From positions 5,144,160-5,208,159 of the forward strand of contig NC_088298.1 of the NCBI RefSeq assembly GCF_032854445.1: 64,000 nucleotides of DNA, read 5' to 3'. Positions within the stretch are counted from its first letter, which is position 1; the number at the start of each line of letters is the position of its first letter. Positions 1 through 10,189 of the stretch are shown here, one piece after another. The notes beneath the pieces were generated by a model that did not search any database, had not been told where the DNA came from, and was given only the letters and a program-made list of their open reading frames with translations. The position numbers and the translations under genes are program-made. The stretch comes from Liolophura sinensis (Eukaryota > Mollusca > Polyplacophora > Chitonida > Chitonidae).

Positions 1-1211
1 GTGGAACAATGTCATGTCCCAAAATATTGTGTGTTACAACACTTGGACATAAAGACAAAGGCTGATGTTATAAATAGTTTGAACAGTTCAGTATGACATG
101 GATTGACCTACATGGCTATATCTCAACTGTCATTTTGAAGTATTTACAGTCATATCACTTTATTTATTGATTGTTTAACACCATGTTCAAGAATTTTTAG
201 TTTTAGGGATGATGGAAACAGGAGTGCTCACAGTAAACCAACAACACTTGGTAAGCTATTTACAAACTTTCCATGTGTAAGGCTTATAATTTCATTCAAT
301 ATTGGTGGAAGACTAGTGTTTTTGGTTTTTTTTTTTTTGGACACATGCAAGAATGTTCAAATGGCCCTCAACAAGTGCTGTCAACTCCTAATTACTTCTT
401 CTGTAAAATCCAATAATTGTCTGCATGGAGGATGACGGAAATGTGTCCAGCTTACATAAAAGAGGAATATTTCACTCTGTTTCCAACATGTATGCCTGTA
501 AAACTAAATGACATGACCTTCAACCCTGTACGGGTCTGTTGGAATACCCCCAGTAGAGTTCTAACAAATGTCAGGATAAGTGCATGACTAAAATGACCCC
601 TGAACTTTGATCTCAGGTCAAAGGTGACACAAGGTCAGGCTCAATTTGACCTTACCAGGGCCTCAGTTTCATGCAAGGTCAACTTGATTACAACTTCAAC
701 AAGATAATTTGTAATTATTTACCTTTATGCTGAGATTTTTCCTCGAAATGAGATTATTAGCTTAGAAAAGAAAAACAAGAAAATGTGTTTATGCAAAAGT
801 TGAATGACTTGTTTTATCCAAATGACTAAATGGTTACCATCACTAATAACTGAAACAATAATAAACCAATTTAATTATTTAAATGTTTAGGTTAAGTTTG
901 AATGACCTCCCTGGAATAGACAAACTGAATGTTGAAATGAAATCTTTACAAGAAAACCACTATAGTTTTATTTATGGAAGTTAAACATTCTCGGCAAATT
1001 ATGAATTTTAACTTTGAAAAGAGGTATAGGTTTACAGGAATAAAAAAAGGCTGTTATCTGAAATAAAAAATTCCCCATCACAAGTTTCTAAAACCCTGAA
1101 ATAAAAAATGTATGAATTTGTTCGGGGATGCTCAGAGATGCAGCACAGCAATACGATCCATTATGTAAGAACACACCCAATGAAAAGAAACTTTTCTTTC
1201 CTCCATGTTTC
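1..1211. other. AT-rich noncoding DNA, no gene seen
   Basis: No convincing coding frame is seen. Around 160-300 there is a degraded stretch resembling the second SINE-like body family (a 'gtttaacaccatgttcaag' start, then 'cagtaaacca'), also seen near 33.9 and 40.2 kb. Between 524 and 681 there is an unusual density of AGGTCA/TGACCT half-sites, listed separately. The rest looks like ordinary intron or intergenic sequence. Confidence 0.6.
524..681. promoter_or_regulatory. cluster of nuclear-receptor-type half-sites
   Basis: AGGTCA or close variants occur at 615-620, 622-627 (AGGTGA), 632-637 and 676-681, with inverted TGACCT at 524-529 and 647-652. The first pair forms a direct repeat with 1-bp spacing and the next pair one with 4-bp spacing, the DR1 and DR4 layouts used by RXR-partner receptors. 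Function is inferred only. GGTCA-rich DNA also occurs in invertebrate dispersed repeats, and similar motifs recur near 14.1-14.5 kb, so a repeat origin is a real alternative. Confidence 0.25.
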
Positions 1212-1418
1212 TCAAACAGAAATGAAAAATTTGGCCTGATCTACGTTTTGTTCTTCGTCCAGCAGACCCACCGGGCCTAACGCACAAGCGAGGCCCACCA
1301 TTACAAGGGATTTGTCAAAAGATTTCGCTTGAGTGGATGTTGTCAGCTTCAATAGAATCGTCCAAACGAAAAATCTGCCGAACCCCGAGTGCCCATTGTT
1401 ACCCATCATGCAGTTCAA
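1212..1418 (-). CDS. possible first coding exon with signal-peptide-like start; product unknown
   Basis: A 68-codon open frame on the minus strand begins with several closely spaced Met codons. It then shows a short polar stretch, a hydrophobic run (FFVWTILLKL) and small residues (TSTQA), which is the shape of a secretory signal peptide, followed by a second hydrophobic stretch (LVMVGLACALGPVGLL). It lies in a locally GC- and CpG-richer patch (about 1210-1510) in AT-rich surroundings, as promoters and first exons often do. A GTAGAT that could be a weak splice donor follows the DEEQN codons, so the true exon may end before the stop at the low-coordinate end. I do not recognise the protein, and nothing nearby proves transcription. 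Chance is a serious alternative. Confidence 0.22.
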   Translation of the reverse strand: MNCMMGNNGHSGFGRFFVWTILLKLTTSTQAKSFDKSLVMVGLACALGPVGLLDEEQNVDQAKFFISV

Positions 1419-1930
1419 ATATACGTAAATCTCAGAGGCATGTCTGCTCTCACTGTGCCGACAGCAAACAAATCTAGAGCTTCGCGACTTGCTTCTAAGT
1501 CAACACTACTCAAACTGGCACAACGCTGAATTCAGATACCCAGGAAATGAAAAGCTTTCAAAATTCCAGGAGTTCAACAAAATTAAGCAAAACCATGGCT
1601 TTCAAAAACACATTTACGTCTTCTTTTTTTGACGGGCAAAATGGCCTTAAGAGCCTACCAACATGGATAACAATTTTGTTTTGTATCGACAGGAAACACA
1701 AACGTTCAAAAATGAATCATCTGATTTCAACCATATTTATTTTAATACTAATGAGGATATTCCTTTCTTTTTATCATCGTATGTTTTTGTTTTTGTTTTT
1801 TATCTGTTTCAACTGTATGTACTTTAGGTTTAATTTGCACCGAACAGATCCGCCTTTTCTGGAACTATTCAAAAAGCCCCATTTCATCAGTGTAAACTGA
1901 AAATTGCACCCAATATAAGTGTTTCATTAA

Positions 1931-2062
1931 TTTACTTATTTGATTGGTGTTTTACGCCATATTCAAGAAGATTTCACTTACACGACGGCAACCAGCATTA
2001 TGGCGGAAGCAAGGTATTGCCCAAGTGAAACCCACGGCCATCCGCAGGTTGCTGAGAGAACT
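1931..2062 (-). mobile_element. tRNA-SINE, body and tail fragment
   Basis: This matches the body and tail end of the full copy at 9588-9854 on the minus strand: 'tttgattggtgttttacgcc', 'ttcacttacacgacggc', 'cagcattatgg', then 'acccacggccatccgcaggttgctg'. The tRNA head is missing. The right end fades into unique DNA near 2062. Confidence 0.8.
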
Positions 2063-2450
2063 TCGTACGTATTTCACTAAGTAAATCAATATAGACAAAC
2101 ACAAAGTAAATAAATAAACAAGTTGATGTAGGTCAAAAGAGAACAGCTTTGCAATGAATAAAACACCAACAATGCAATTTTTCTTGGTTTGAAAGTTGAA
2201 CAAAGAGACTCATGTTTGAATATGCTTGCTTTATTATTGATCTATTGATCTTGGGATCGATAATTCAAATGGGCAAGAGAAACTTTGCCAAAATACACTC
2301 AACATACATTTGCTTATCTGTTTGCTGCTTATTTGATGAATATTTGCTTTAAGGATGATCAACATACATACCAGCACGTGTAAATCAATCTTCGTTACAA
2401 CAACGGAACTAATTATCCACAGAAATTATCCATTCAAGAACACAATCTTA

Positions 2451-2536
2451 TTTGTGTAAATGTAACAAAATTTGTGTGCATATAACAAAATTTGCTTGCA
2501 TGTAACAAAATTTGTGTACATGTAACAAAATTTGGG
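2451..2536. repeat. 20-bp tandem repeat, about four units
   Basis: Four consecutive units of the form TTTGTGTACATGTAACAAAA with one to four substitutions each, ending in a partial unit. A simple minisatellite in noncoding DNA. Confidence 0.85.
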
Positions 2537-2866
2537 TAAGCCTGCAAGTTAAATACTGTCTTTCAAATCAATGTAAAGGAAGAGTTTTAGTTAAATTTTA
2601 CAAGTAAAATTAAGGTGCTTCCACTGTTACAGACTTACAGTATTGTGACTGCAAGCTGCAGGAATTTGGACTTCAAAAATCACGCACTTAAACACAATTA
2701 ATCTCAGAAGAATGCATCCTTGGATAATGACTTTACGTCATGACAGCAATTAAGTTCAAGACAAAAATTTACTTTACCACAACACTGATGCACATTTTCA
2801 TGCCTGACTTTTGTCCAAAATATTTTTCAGAAGAAAACTACATTACAGTCTCAAATCATCCTACAG

Positions 2867-3180
2867 TTACCATAGCAACGGGTCATCGAAAACCCTTTGT
2901 ACAAATTCCTTCATTTCCTCCGTGTCAAGGCCAGCCTCCTTACAAAAGCTCTCCAGGTTACAGTGGGCGATGTTACGCGGAATCTGGTATCCAATGGGGC
3001 CCTGACTCTATCAAAATCGCTATAACCACCAAACCAGGCGGAGAAAAAAGTAACGTACTCCATGCCAAAGAGTCATCTGACCTCCAACACAGAAGATCAA
3101 AGGCAGTATCGGAATGAGGAGCCGTTGAGGGCAAGATTCTTCAGATAGATGAGGAGTTTGAAGTTCTGGTCGTTCAAAAT
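2867..3180 (-). CDS. coding-like region, probable exon(s) or decayed gene; product unknown
   Basis: Two minus-strand segments look coding. At 3007-2867, after an AG that could be a splice acceptor (TTTTGATAG), 46 codons run open and include CKEAGLDTEEMKEFVQRVFD, an amphipathic acidic/basic helix. They end at TAA (2869-2867). Just before that, CTATG/GTAACT could instead be a splice donor, making this an internal exon ending at 2871. Upstream on the same strand, about 3180-3098, a frame reading NDQNFKLLIYLKNLALNGSS has many codons ending in C or G, unlike the AT-rich background, and stops at TGA. Between them the frame is broken by stops and needs a shift near a GGGCCCC run at about 3000. This could be two exons, an unspliced decayed copy, or coincidence. 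I do not recognise the family. The plus-strand open frame over the same bases (2740-3117) I take as the shadow. Confidence 0.33.
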
Positions 3181-3523
3181 CTAACCTTCCCACACTGGTT
3201 GTTCGTTAATGTTGTGAGTGAATGTCCATGAAGATTTCCCAGCATGTAATTAGCAGTCAAAGATTGCGGACTTACGTGTAAGTGAGAATTTTTCAAAGTT
3301 AAAATGTGAATTGCTGTATATAGAGAATCCAGATTATCCTGCAACAACGCCTGACACTATGCAAATATACCAATTTTTCACCTGCAACCTTTGTGTAAGA
3401 CGACACAAAAAAGCACAAATTTTGTGCAATATGGCTTGGATAATAGTGGGCAGGGGGCAGAAATTGGAAGCAAAACATTCAGATCAAGCTATCAGGTGAT
3501 TACAGATTGTGTTAAATTCTACA

Positions 3524-3738
3524 CCCTAATTCTTCAACCTTTCAACTGCCTCTGCAAACCAATATTCTGAAACATTCTGAGAAATCTATGGGATGTAGAG
3601 AAATAATTTGCACACATTTATGAAGCTTACATGTTTAATGATGTAAACAAATAATTTTTAGCATCTTTTTCATATAACTGTATGAATAAATTGAACTAAA
3701 AACAGTGCTTTAGAGGTTGAAAAGGTTGAAGATTTAAC
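3524..3738 (+). mobile_element. MITE of the TAATTCTTCAACC family, class A
   Basis: The left end reads CCCTAATTCTTCAACC and the right end GGTTGAAAAGGTTGAAGATTTA, which are inverted copies of each other. The interior matches 15341-15556, 25815-26020 and 46515-46737 along its length, with shared blocks such as TGTAGAGAAATAATTTG, ATGAAGCTTACAT and CAGTGCTTTAGAGG. About 215 bp with no coding capacity, so it is a non-autonomous DNA transposon. Confidence 0.85.
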
Positions 3739-3807
3739 ATAATAAACATTGCATAAACACACTTTCTTGTATTTCTTTTCTAAGCTAATAAAACACATTA
3801 AAAAAAT

Positions 3808-4090
3808 TAAAGTTTTAAAAAGACATGAAATGCTACCAGATGACTCAAGCATTTGTTCGAAAATGTTAAACTCATATATAAAATGAAGTTGAAAAAACAA
3901 CTCTTTGAAAATTCTTTCAAGAATTTCAATTCTTTGAAAATACATTAAAAAAGCTTTTAAGTTTTAAAACTATGAGATGAAATAGCTACCAGAGGATTCA
4001 AGCACTTACTTGAAAATGCTGAAATCCACTTGTAAAAGAAAGTAAAAACAAATATTCTTTTACAAGAATTTAAGTTTTAAAATAAAATGA
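3808..4090. repeat. diverged direct repeat, two units
   Basis: Two adjacent segments (about 3808-3955 and 3956-4085) share order and wording: 'aagttttaaaa', 'atgaaat(a)gctaccaga', 'ttcaagca', 'gaaaatg', then A-rich sequence and 'caagaattt'. An old local duplication in AT-rich DNA. Confidence 0.6.
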
Positions 4091-4283
4091 AATGAGCTCT
4101 TTGTCCCAGTTACAAGAGTAAAGACTTTATGAAATACAGTAAACAGTTTTATGAGAGTCACCACAGATTTCAATTATTCAACTGCCTTTGCATTCATTTA
4201 AAAAAAACACAATCACTAAAAAAAAAAATTTCTTTCACAGTCACAAGGTTTCAAAATGATAATGACACGATTAACTCCTTATA

Positions 4284-4499
4284 CTGTAATTCTTCAACCA
4301 TTTCGCGTGTTTGCAAGGTGTTTATGTAAGCATATTCTGAAGGTATTATTCCTTGTAGACGGAATAAATTACACTTTTTATGACGCCACGAAACTGGCTA
4401 ATCCAAACAATGTTGTTTCATCTCTATAAATGAATTATAAATGATTTATAAATGAACATAAAGTTGGACTTTCATTTGCGAAAAGGTTGGTGAATTACA
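4284..4499 (-). mobile_element. MITE of the TAATTCTTCAACC family, class B
   Basis: The left end CTGTAATTCTTCAACCATTT follows a TA, and the right end is GCGAAAAGGTTGGTGAATTACA followed by TT. The ends are inverted repeats. The interior (AAACTGGCTAATCCAA, AGTTGGACTTTCATTTGCG) is the reverse complement of the class B interior seen at 45603-45812. The left-end TA could be one side of a TA target duplication. Confidence 0.8.
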
Positions 4500-5484
4500 T
4501 TAGCGTAGTTATACATAGTCACAGTACAATAAGAGTGAATAATGTATTACTTATACTGAAATATATTATAAGACTGAATTACAACATGAATTCCATAGTT
4601 TTCATGTCTCTGAGTTAGAATTCATGCAAAAATATCGACAAAAGCATTGTGAACGGAACAGTACACTTCCTCATGATTCCTGCAAATTGCAGCTGCTCAT
4701 GGCACATGCAGGGAAGACGTGGATCGCTATCTGAGATGAACTTGATCATCCGAGGTCAATGAAATTGTTTTAACCTTTCTCCTTGTATATATCATCGTTA
4801 ATCTCCTCCAGCCATACTCATGCGTCTATCAAACACACAATCTCTTATCTACTCTAAACTATTGTGTTCTTCAGTGGGTCGCCATGGCAACACTGAAGAA
4901 ACAAATCCCATGAATCAGCAATTTTTATCTTTCATCTTAGCTTGGGATTTCCACGACAAAGCGGGGACAAAACCACAGACAAAGGATCGACAAGACCTAC
5001 CTGGTTGGTCTCCGCACAATCGCGTGCTTGCGCATTAGAATTACACGGCAAGCTCCGCAGCAACAGGCAGTAGTTTTCCCGTCAAATCTGATCTGTGTTG
5101 GTTTCAGAGAAAAATGCCCAGATTTAATAACTATCATCGCTCGCCTCTGCAGGTCATTCTCTTTGACATTGCACATTCTCGATACAGGTCTCAGATAGAA
5201 AATGACGTCCTAATACAGAGAAATCGGAGCCTTAATACTCCACTGACTGCTTCATTATTGTAATTGGTGAACATTATAACAGAGGAAAATTGCTCCGTTT
5301 CTGCATCATCTGCAAGCGCGACTGGGCTACAGCTGCAGATGAGTCTGGCTGGCCCATTGATGGGAATTACACGGCTGGCGAATTCTGACATTAATATAGA
5401 GTTCAATGATATTTTATAACGCTGACGTTTCAATTTTTTTGTACATAAAAATGTAGAATGTTTGAAAATGACATTTCCCAGACA
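4500..5484. other. unique, CpG-richer DNA, no gene confirmed
   Basis: This stretch has no match elsewhere in the window and is less AT-rich than its surroundings. Both strands between about 5250 and 5400 offer protein-like frames of 40 to 99 codons, for example on plus IGEHYNRGKLLRFCIICKRD. Because both strands look equally plausible, I do not call either as coding. It contains one RFX-type site at 4878-4891. It could be a conserved regulatory block or hold a small exon. Confidence 0.4.
4878..4891 (+). promoter_or_regulatory. X-box-like site (RFX consensus match)
   Basis: GTCGCCATGGCAAC fits the RFX X-box consensus GTNRCC-N2-RGYAAC at every position. RFX factors bind such sites in ciliary and other promoters. 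Binding here is inferred from sequence alone. Confidence 0.3.
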
Positions 5485-5625
5485 TTCCAAAAGTAACTAA
5501 AAAAATTCGGCCACAAAAGAGCATTTTTGGAGGCAAATAAATGTCATGAGATATTACTTCTGGTGCTAAAATTTACATTTCCCCTGATGAATATCATCCT
5601 ACCTTCCAGACACCTCTCAATGCAC
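5485..5625 (+). repeat. dispersed repeat fragment shared with 26135-26275
   Basis: Blocks 'tttttggaggcaaa', 'atattacttctggtgctaaaa' and 'gaatatcatcctacctt' match in order the segment at 26135-26275 and its duplicate in copy B. The similarity is moderate, so this is an old interspersed element of unknown class. Confidence 0.5.
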
Positions 5626-6064
5626 CTTTCTAAGATCCCAGAACTCCCAAGAATCCAGACAAATGAGCAACTTAGTCATGGACAAAATTCTACGTCATTT
5701 AGGGTATGTATGCAATTTAAGCTGTTTACTTGGCTGTCTATGTACATGCACCAGTACTAAAAGTTTACTTAGCAAAAAATATTTCACCATACATATATAT
5801 GTGACTAGTACATGAAGAGACAATCAAAATTAAATAAGTAAGCATTATATAAATGTACAATAAATCTGCAACGTACAAAATACGTGTTTATGGCACATTT
5901 TTCACAGAACAGAAAAATGGAAATACAAAAAATTTAAAAAGATGAAAGAAATATGATCAAACCATTTATGGTGCTGAAATAATCATAAATTAAATAGCAA
6001 ACTTGCAACAAGGTCTTTCCGACTGAAAAATTGCCAATTATTTCTTCCAAGTCCTCCATAGCAA

Positions 6065-6812
6065 TTACATGTACTGTATTTCCCCCAAACTTGTATTTCA
6101 CCTGAATCTGCATTCCTCCCCCACCCCACCAAACTTGTGTTTCCCCCAAACTTGTGTTTCACCTGAATCTGTATTCCTTCCTCCCCTCCCCCCCACCAAC
6201 CAAACTTGTGTTTCCCCCAAACTTGTGTTTCCCCCCAAACTTGTATTTCCCCTGAACTTGTACTTCCCCCAAACTTGTATTTCACCTGAACTTGCAATTT
6301 CACCTGAACTTGTAAATTCACCTGAACTTGTAATTTCCCCTGATCTTGTACTTCCCCCAAACTTGTATTTCACCTGAACTTGTAATTTCACCTGAACTTG
6401 TAATTTTCCCTGAACTTGTATTTCCCCCAAACATGTGTTTCACCTGAATCTGTATTCCCCCCTCCAACCTGTGTTTCCCCCCAAACTTTTATTTCCCCCA
6501 AACTTGTATTTCACCTGAACTTTTATTTCCCCCAAACTTGTATTTCACCTGAACTTGTATTTCACCTGAACTTTTATTTCCCCCAAACTTGTATTTCACC
6601 TGAGCTTGTATTTCACCTGAACTTGTAATTTCACCTGAACTTTTATTTCCCCCAAACTTGTATTTCACCTGAACTTTTATTTCCTCCAAACTTGTATTTC
6701 ACGTGAACTTGTACTTTCCCCAAACTTGTATTTCACCTGAACTTGTAATTTCACCTGAACTTGTACTTCCCCCAAACTTGTATTTCACCTGAACTTGTAA
6801 TTTCACCATTTT
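6065..6812. repeat. C-rich 17-bp minisatellite
   Basis: About 750 bp built from two alternating 17-bp unit types, TTTCACCTGAACTTGTA and TTTCCCCCAAACTTGTA, with some diverged units near the left end where C-runs expand. All open frames on both strands here are products of the repeat and not genes. The minus strand carries regularly spaced runs of four to six G. Confidence 0.93.
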
Positions 6813-7057
6813 ACTCGACTCTGACTGATTCATCCAACTTACAGGGTTACGTATGTTTTTTGTGAGGTTTGATTATTGTCTTATCAGGAAAGCTTTAAGT
6901 GATGGCTTCAAAATTATAATTTTAAGGTATTCTGAAAGTGCATTTTTCGTACCAAACTTCAGGTGAAGTCATACTAAGAGACTGTCGTGACAGAGTATTT
7001 TCTCCATGCTGGAGAAGGGTGTAAAATAAAACTAAAACTGGGAAACCACCTAATCAA

Positions 7058-7200
7058 TGGGAAATTTGGACTGTCCCAGTAATTGTTCCTGGTACGACAT
7101 ATTTATGCAATCGGAAAGCCTTGAACCACAAATCACCATAAAGAGAAAGATTAAGATCAGACAAAAAAATAAGGTGGATTTTCAGTTGTGTTTCTATTTC
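7058..7200 (+). repeat. dispersed repeat shared with 39062-39200
   Basis: Collinear similarity to 39062-39200: 'tgggaaatttggact', 'gaaagccttgaa', 'agagaaagattaag.tcagac', 'aaggtggatttt.agtt'. No terminal structure or coding frame could be recognised, so the class is unknown. Confidence 0.6.
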
Positions 7201-7374
7201 TCAGTATCTATTTTTGCGTCGGCTCATCCATTAATCAAAAATTAAAACTGCTGGTGTTGCCTTAGTGTATGCTGAGAAAAAAACATTCATAGTTTACTGG
7301 ACAGGTATGTTTTAGGTAAATTAGGAGTGCCCAGCATTAGCCACACTTCTCTTTGCCAGGTACCTCATAAAAGC

Positions 7375-7475
7375 TCCTGGAAGCCACAGCGGGATTTGAG
7401 CCTGCACACCATGTCACTGGTCAAGGGGCTGATCGACAGTTGCGCGACCAACGCTACAGCCAATTACTTCCCTTA
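7375..7475 (-). mobile_element. tRNA-like SINE head, different subfamily
   Basis: Read on the minus strand there is an A-box-like TTGGCTGTAGCGTTGG and, about 50 nt on, a B-box-like GGCTCAAATCCCGC, the internal Pol III promoter layout of a tRNA. The intervening sequence differs from the main SINE family. No body or tail of the main family follows, so this is a truncated or different tRNA-derived element and not a working tRNA gene. Confidence 0.4.
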
Positions 7476-7844
7476 TACTTTGTACCTGAGGGATTAATGA
7501 TTTACTATTAACCTGACAAAATTATCCATTTATTTGATGAGGTTCGCTGGTTTCGTTGTCTCGTTCAATAAGAGAACATCTGTCGGCTAGAATCAATATA
7601 TCTGACACCCACAAAACAACAGAAATGACAACGTCTGTGTCACAATCCAATATGTACTTATCCTGGCCAGATGTTTACAGAGGTAGTCACGTGACTAGAC
7701 TGCTGCGCATCGTGCTGACGATATTTGTATGCAGGTGAAAAGCTACAACCTGGATGAAGCTTGTAGGGGAACAGTAAACTGATACATTCAGAACTATGAT
7801 ATACCATTGTAGTTCTGACCGGCTTCATAGTCTATGAGCTAAAA

Positions 7845-8135
7845 CAAACATTCGTATTTCAGCCACTGTGTTCTAACAGACATTCATGAACCAACCATCA
7901 AAATGGACGGTCAATAATCGCAACACCGATTCCGATAAAAACTCCGAACAGAAACCTCCAAAGAACTAAGAAAGTGTACACAGTTCCAAAACTTAAGGAC
8001 GGAATCATGCAAAGTGAAGCAGTATACTGTTTGGAAAGGATAATGGAAAGGACACAAGGAATGTACTATGTGACTTGGTGAAATCAGTATTGAAAATTGT
8101 AAACCATGCTAGTACACAAGTTGTTGACAATAAAA
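7845..8135 (+). repeat. dispersed repeat shared with 48718-48962
   Basis: Long collinear match in the same orientation to 48718-48962: 'acattcgtat.tcag', 'ggtcaataatcgc', 'aaagaacta.aaa.gt', 'ggacggaatc.tgcaa', 'gaaatcagta.t', 'acaagttgt'. It has no long open frame or obvious inverted ends. It is probably an old transposon relic of unknown class. Confidence 0.65.
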
Positions 8136-8344
8136 TATATGTATATATACATGTAGGCCACTGCTATGTTTGCTTATATGTACAGGGCTGGTCTAGCCAA
8201 CTCAGAACAGTAAGGGGTACTTTTCTACATATGTGACTATGGCTGACTGTTTCCCTTATATGATTATGGCAAGAGGAAATTGGACAGAGTACATCATTTT
8301 TAGAAGACTTTGGTAATGACAAAAGCATACTATAACAGGTTCCA

Positions 8345-8389
8345 CCCTCCCCCCAACCCCCCTCAGCCCTACCCCCTCAGCCCCACCCT
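8345..8389 (-). other. potential G-quadruplex tract
   Basis: The plus strand holds seven C-runs of three to six bases separated by only one to four bases. The minus strand therefore carries closely spaced G-runs of a classic quadruplex type. This is direct from sequence; whether it folds in the cell is unknown. Confidence 0.6.
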
Positions 8390-9034
8390 CGCCTATTTTA
8401 CCCTGATACAGATGGTGCAGATGGTGCTCTAGAAAACTGTTCTGCCAGAGGCTCCACATATTTAGAGCAAATCTCCACCGGAGCATTATAATTCAATGTC
8501 ATCGAGTCCGATTTTATGAAGAGACAAATATCATAGAGAGACCATGAACTGAACATTAAAAGTAACCTAATTTTCTTCTTCTTTAGTCAATTATAGTAGC
8601 TAAGTGCACTTTGCTAATTAACTTGTCAATTATAATGACTAACAATTAATAGCTAAACCAAGTACTACAGAAATGACTTGTTCCCAATGGGAAATTTACA
8701 ATAACAAGTCACTTGACAAGTAAAGTTTGATAGAAATTTATACAATGATGAAATGTCGACATTTTATTTTACTGTCATGTGTAGATTTTGTGGAAATGAG
8801 TAAACCTGCTGGGAAAGATAATTTCTAACTCAATTTGAAAACAGCCTAGGAAACAACTAATCTCCTCGAAAAAGATTTAAACAAAATGATTTAGTTATTG
8901 ATTTTGTTAAAAATGAGTGGAAAAAACTTGTAAAAAAAAAAAATGTGAGCATGAGAAAACAGATCACTGAAAACTGTACCTGAAAATACTTTTACATGTT
9001 ATTAATTTTTTTTTTAGACTTTTTATAATCCATT

Positions 9035-9160
9035 TAATGGTGTCAAGGGCTTGGATTGTAAGGTGGGCCTAACGGACTATAATGATAACACATATGCCAT
9101 GTATAACACCACATGAGTATGGCATCAAATAAATAAATAAATAAATAAATAAATAAATGT
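9035..9160 (+). mobile_element. SINE-like 3' end with (AAAT)n tail
   Basis: 'tatgccatgtataacaccac...gagtatggcatc' is followed by about nine AAAT units ending at 9159. The tail type is that of the SINEs in this window, but the body is diverged and I cannot assign the family. Confidence 0.4.
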
Positions 9161-9360
9161 GCATCACCAAGCAAAACTGTCAAACCAGTTTTTTCTCCTA
9201 AAATCTGTTTCACCCTAAAACAGATATTTTAGGTCTGATCTGCTCTTGTATCCACAGGCACATATTAATTTAAGTAAATGTCCTGAGACTTTTATTCAGA
9301 ACTGAGCATAAAGTTGTGGGAAATTTGGGTTAAAACTTTATCCCTGGCATGAGTCGATCC

Positions 9361-9574
9361 AATGACAACGTGTGTATTGTGACGTGTGTATTGTGACGTG
9401 TGTATTGTGACATTGTGTGTATTGTGACATTGTGTGTATTGTGACGTCTGCATTGTGATGTCTGTATTGTGATGTCTGTATTGTGACATGTGTATTGTGA
9501 CGGGTGTATTGTGACAATGTGTAACAACATGTATATTGTGACATCTGTATTGTGACAGCATGTGTATTGTGACA
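9361..9574. repeat. 14-bp minisatellite, left part
   Basis: Units of GTGTATTGTGACGT with 14-bp period and some 17-bp variants (inserted ATT/TGT) fill this interval. The array resumes at 9868-9905 after the SINE. Frames on the minus strand reading HNTHVTIHTSQY and similar are repeat products. Confidence 0.9.
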
Positions 9575-9587
9575 GCTTGTGTATTGA

Positions 9588-9854
9588 TTGATTTTTTTTT
9601 TTTGATTGGTGTTTTACCCTGTACTCAAGAATCTTTCACTTATACCACAGCGGCCAGCATTATGGTGGGTGGAAACCGGGCACAGCCCGGGGGAAACCCA
9701 CGACCATCCGCAGGTTGCTGGCAGACCTTCCCACTTATGGCCGGAGAGGAAGCCAGCATGAGCTGGACTTGAACTCACAGCGACCGCATTGGTGAGAGGC
9801 TCCTGGGTCATTACGCTGCGCTAGCGCGCTAACCGACTGAGCCACGGAGGCCCC
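9588..9854 (-). mobile_element. full-length tRNA-derived SINE (reference copy)
   Basis: On the minus strand it begins GGGGCCTCCGTGGCTCAGTC. The A box TGGCTCAGTCGG is at 9844-9833 and the B box GAGTTCAAGTCC at 9776-9765, then a body rich in GGTTTCC/CCCGGG and ending AAAACACCAATC plus an A-run. The ends are flanked by GCTTGTGTATTGA (9575-9587) and GCTTCTGTATTGA (9855-9867), a 13-bp direct repeat with one mismatch that looks like a target-site duplication. The insertion is inside a minisatellite containing a related motif, so the exact duplication length is uncertain. Transcription would be by RNA polymerase III, with mobilisation by a LINE partner not present here. It is the best-preserved copy in the window. 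Confidence 0.95.
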
Positions 9855-9867
9855 GCTTCTGTATTGA

Positions 9868-9905
9868 GACAATGTGTGTATTGTGACAGTGTGTATTGTG
9901 ATATG
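9868..9905. repeat. 14-bp minisatellite, right part
   Basis: Two to three more units (GTGTATTGTGACA...) directly after the SINE, showing that the SINE split a pre-existing array. Confidence 0.8.
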
Positions 9906-10189
9906 GGGTAACAAAAAGTCGGCGGAGATTCCCTAGCTTGATCTTAACAGCTCGCCATTTTACATCCAAGAATTTAACAGAAAAACCATGAACTTGTGCA
10001 TCTGTGAGTGATCGAAACAACCGAAAAAAACTTTAACCTGGCCAATGACTGTCCTTAATGTCATGTATATAAATCCAGCTTTGCATAGCTGTGCAGCTTA
10101 TCGAAGTTCACAATGTCAGTGCCTCAGTCAGCACGTAATTCTCAAAAAAATTCTCACAGAACTCAGCTTAATATAAATCCTCACTTCAC

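Noticed and set aside
5290-5490. Coding exon near 5.3 kb
   Set aside because: Both strands give equally protein-like frames, so by-eye composition is not evidence here.
6069-6689. Several overlapping open frames on both strands
   Set aside because: All are products of the 17-bp minisatellite.
9588-9854. tRNA gene on the minus strand
   Set aside because: The A and B boxes are real, but the head is followed by a SINE body and A-rich tail, recurs many times and does not fold as a normal-length tRNA.
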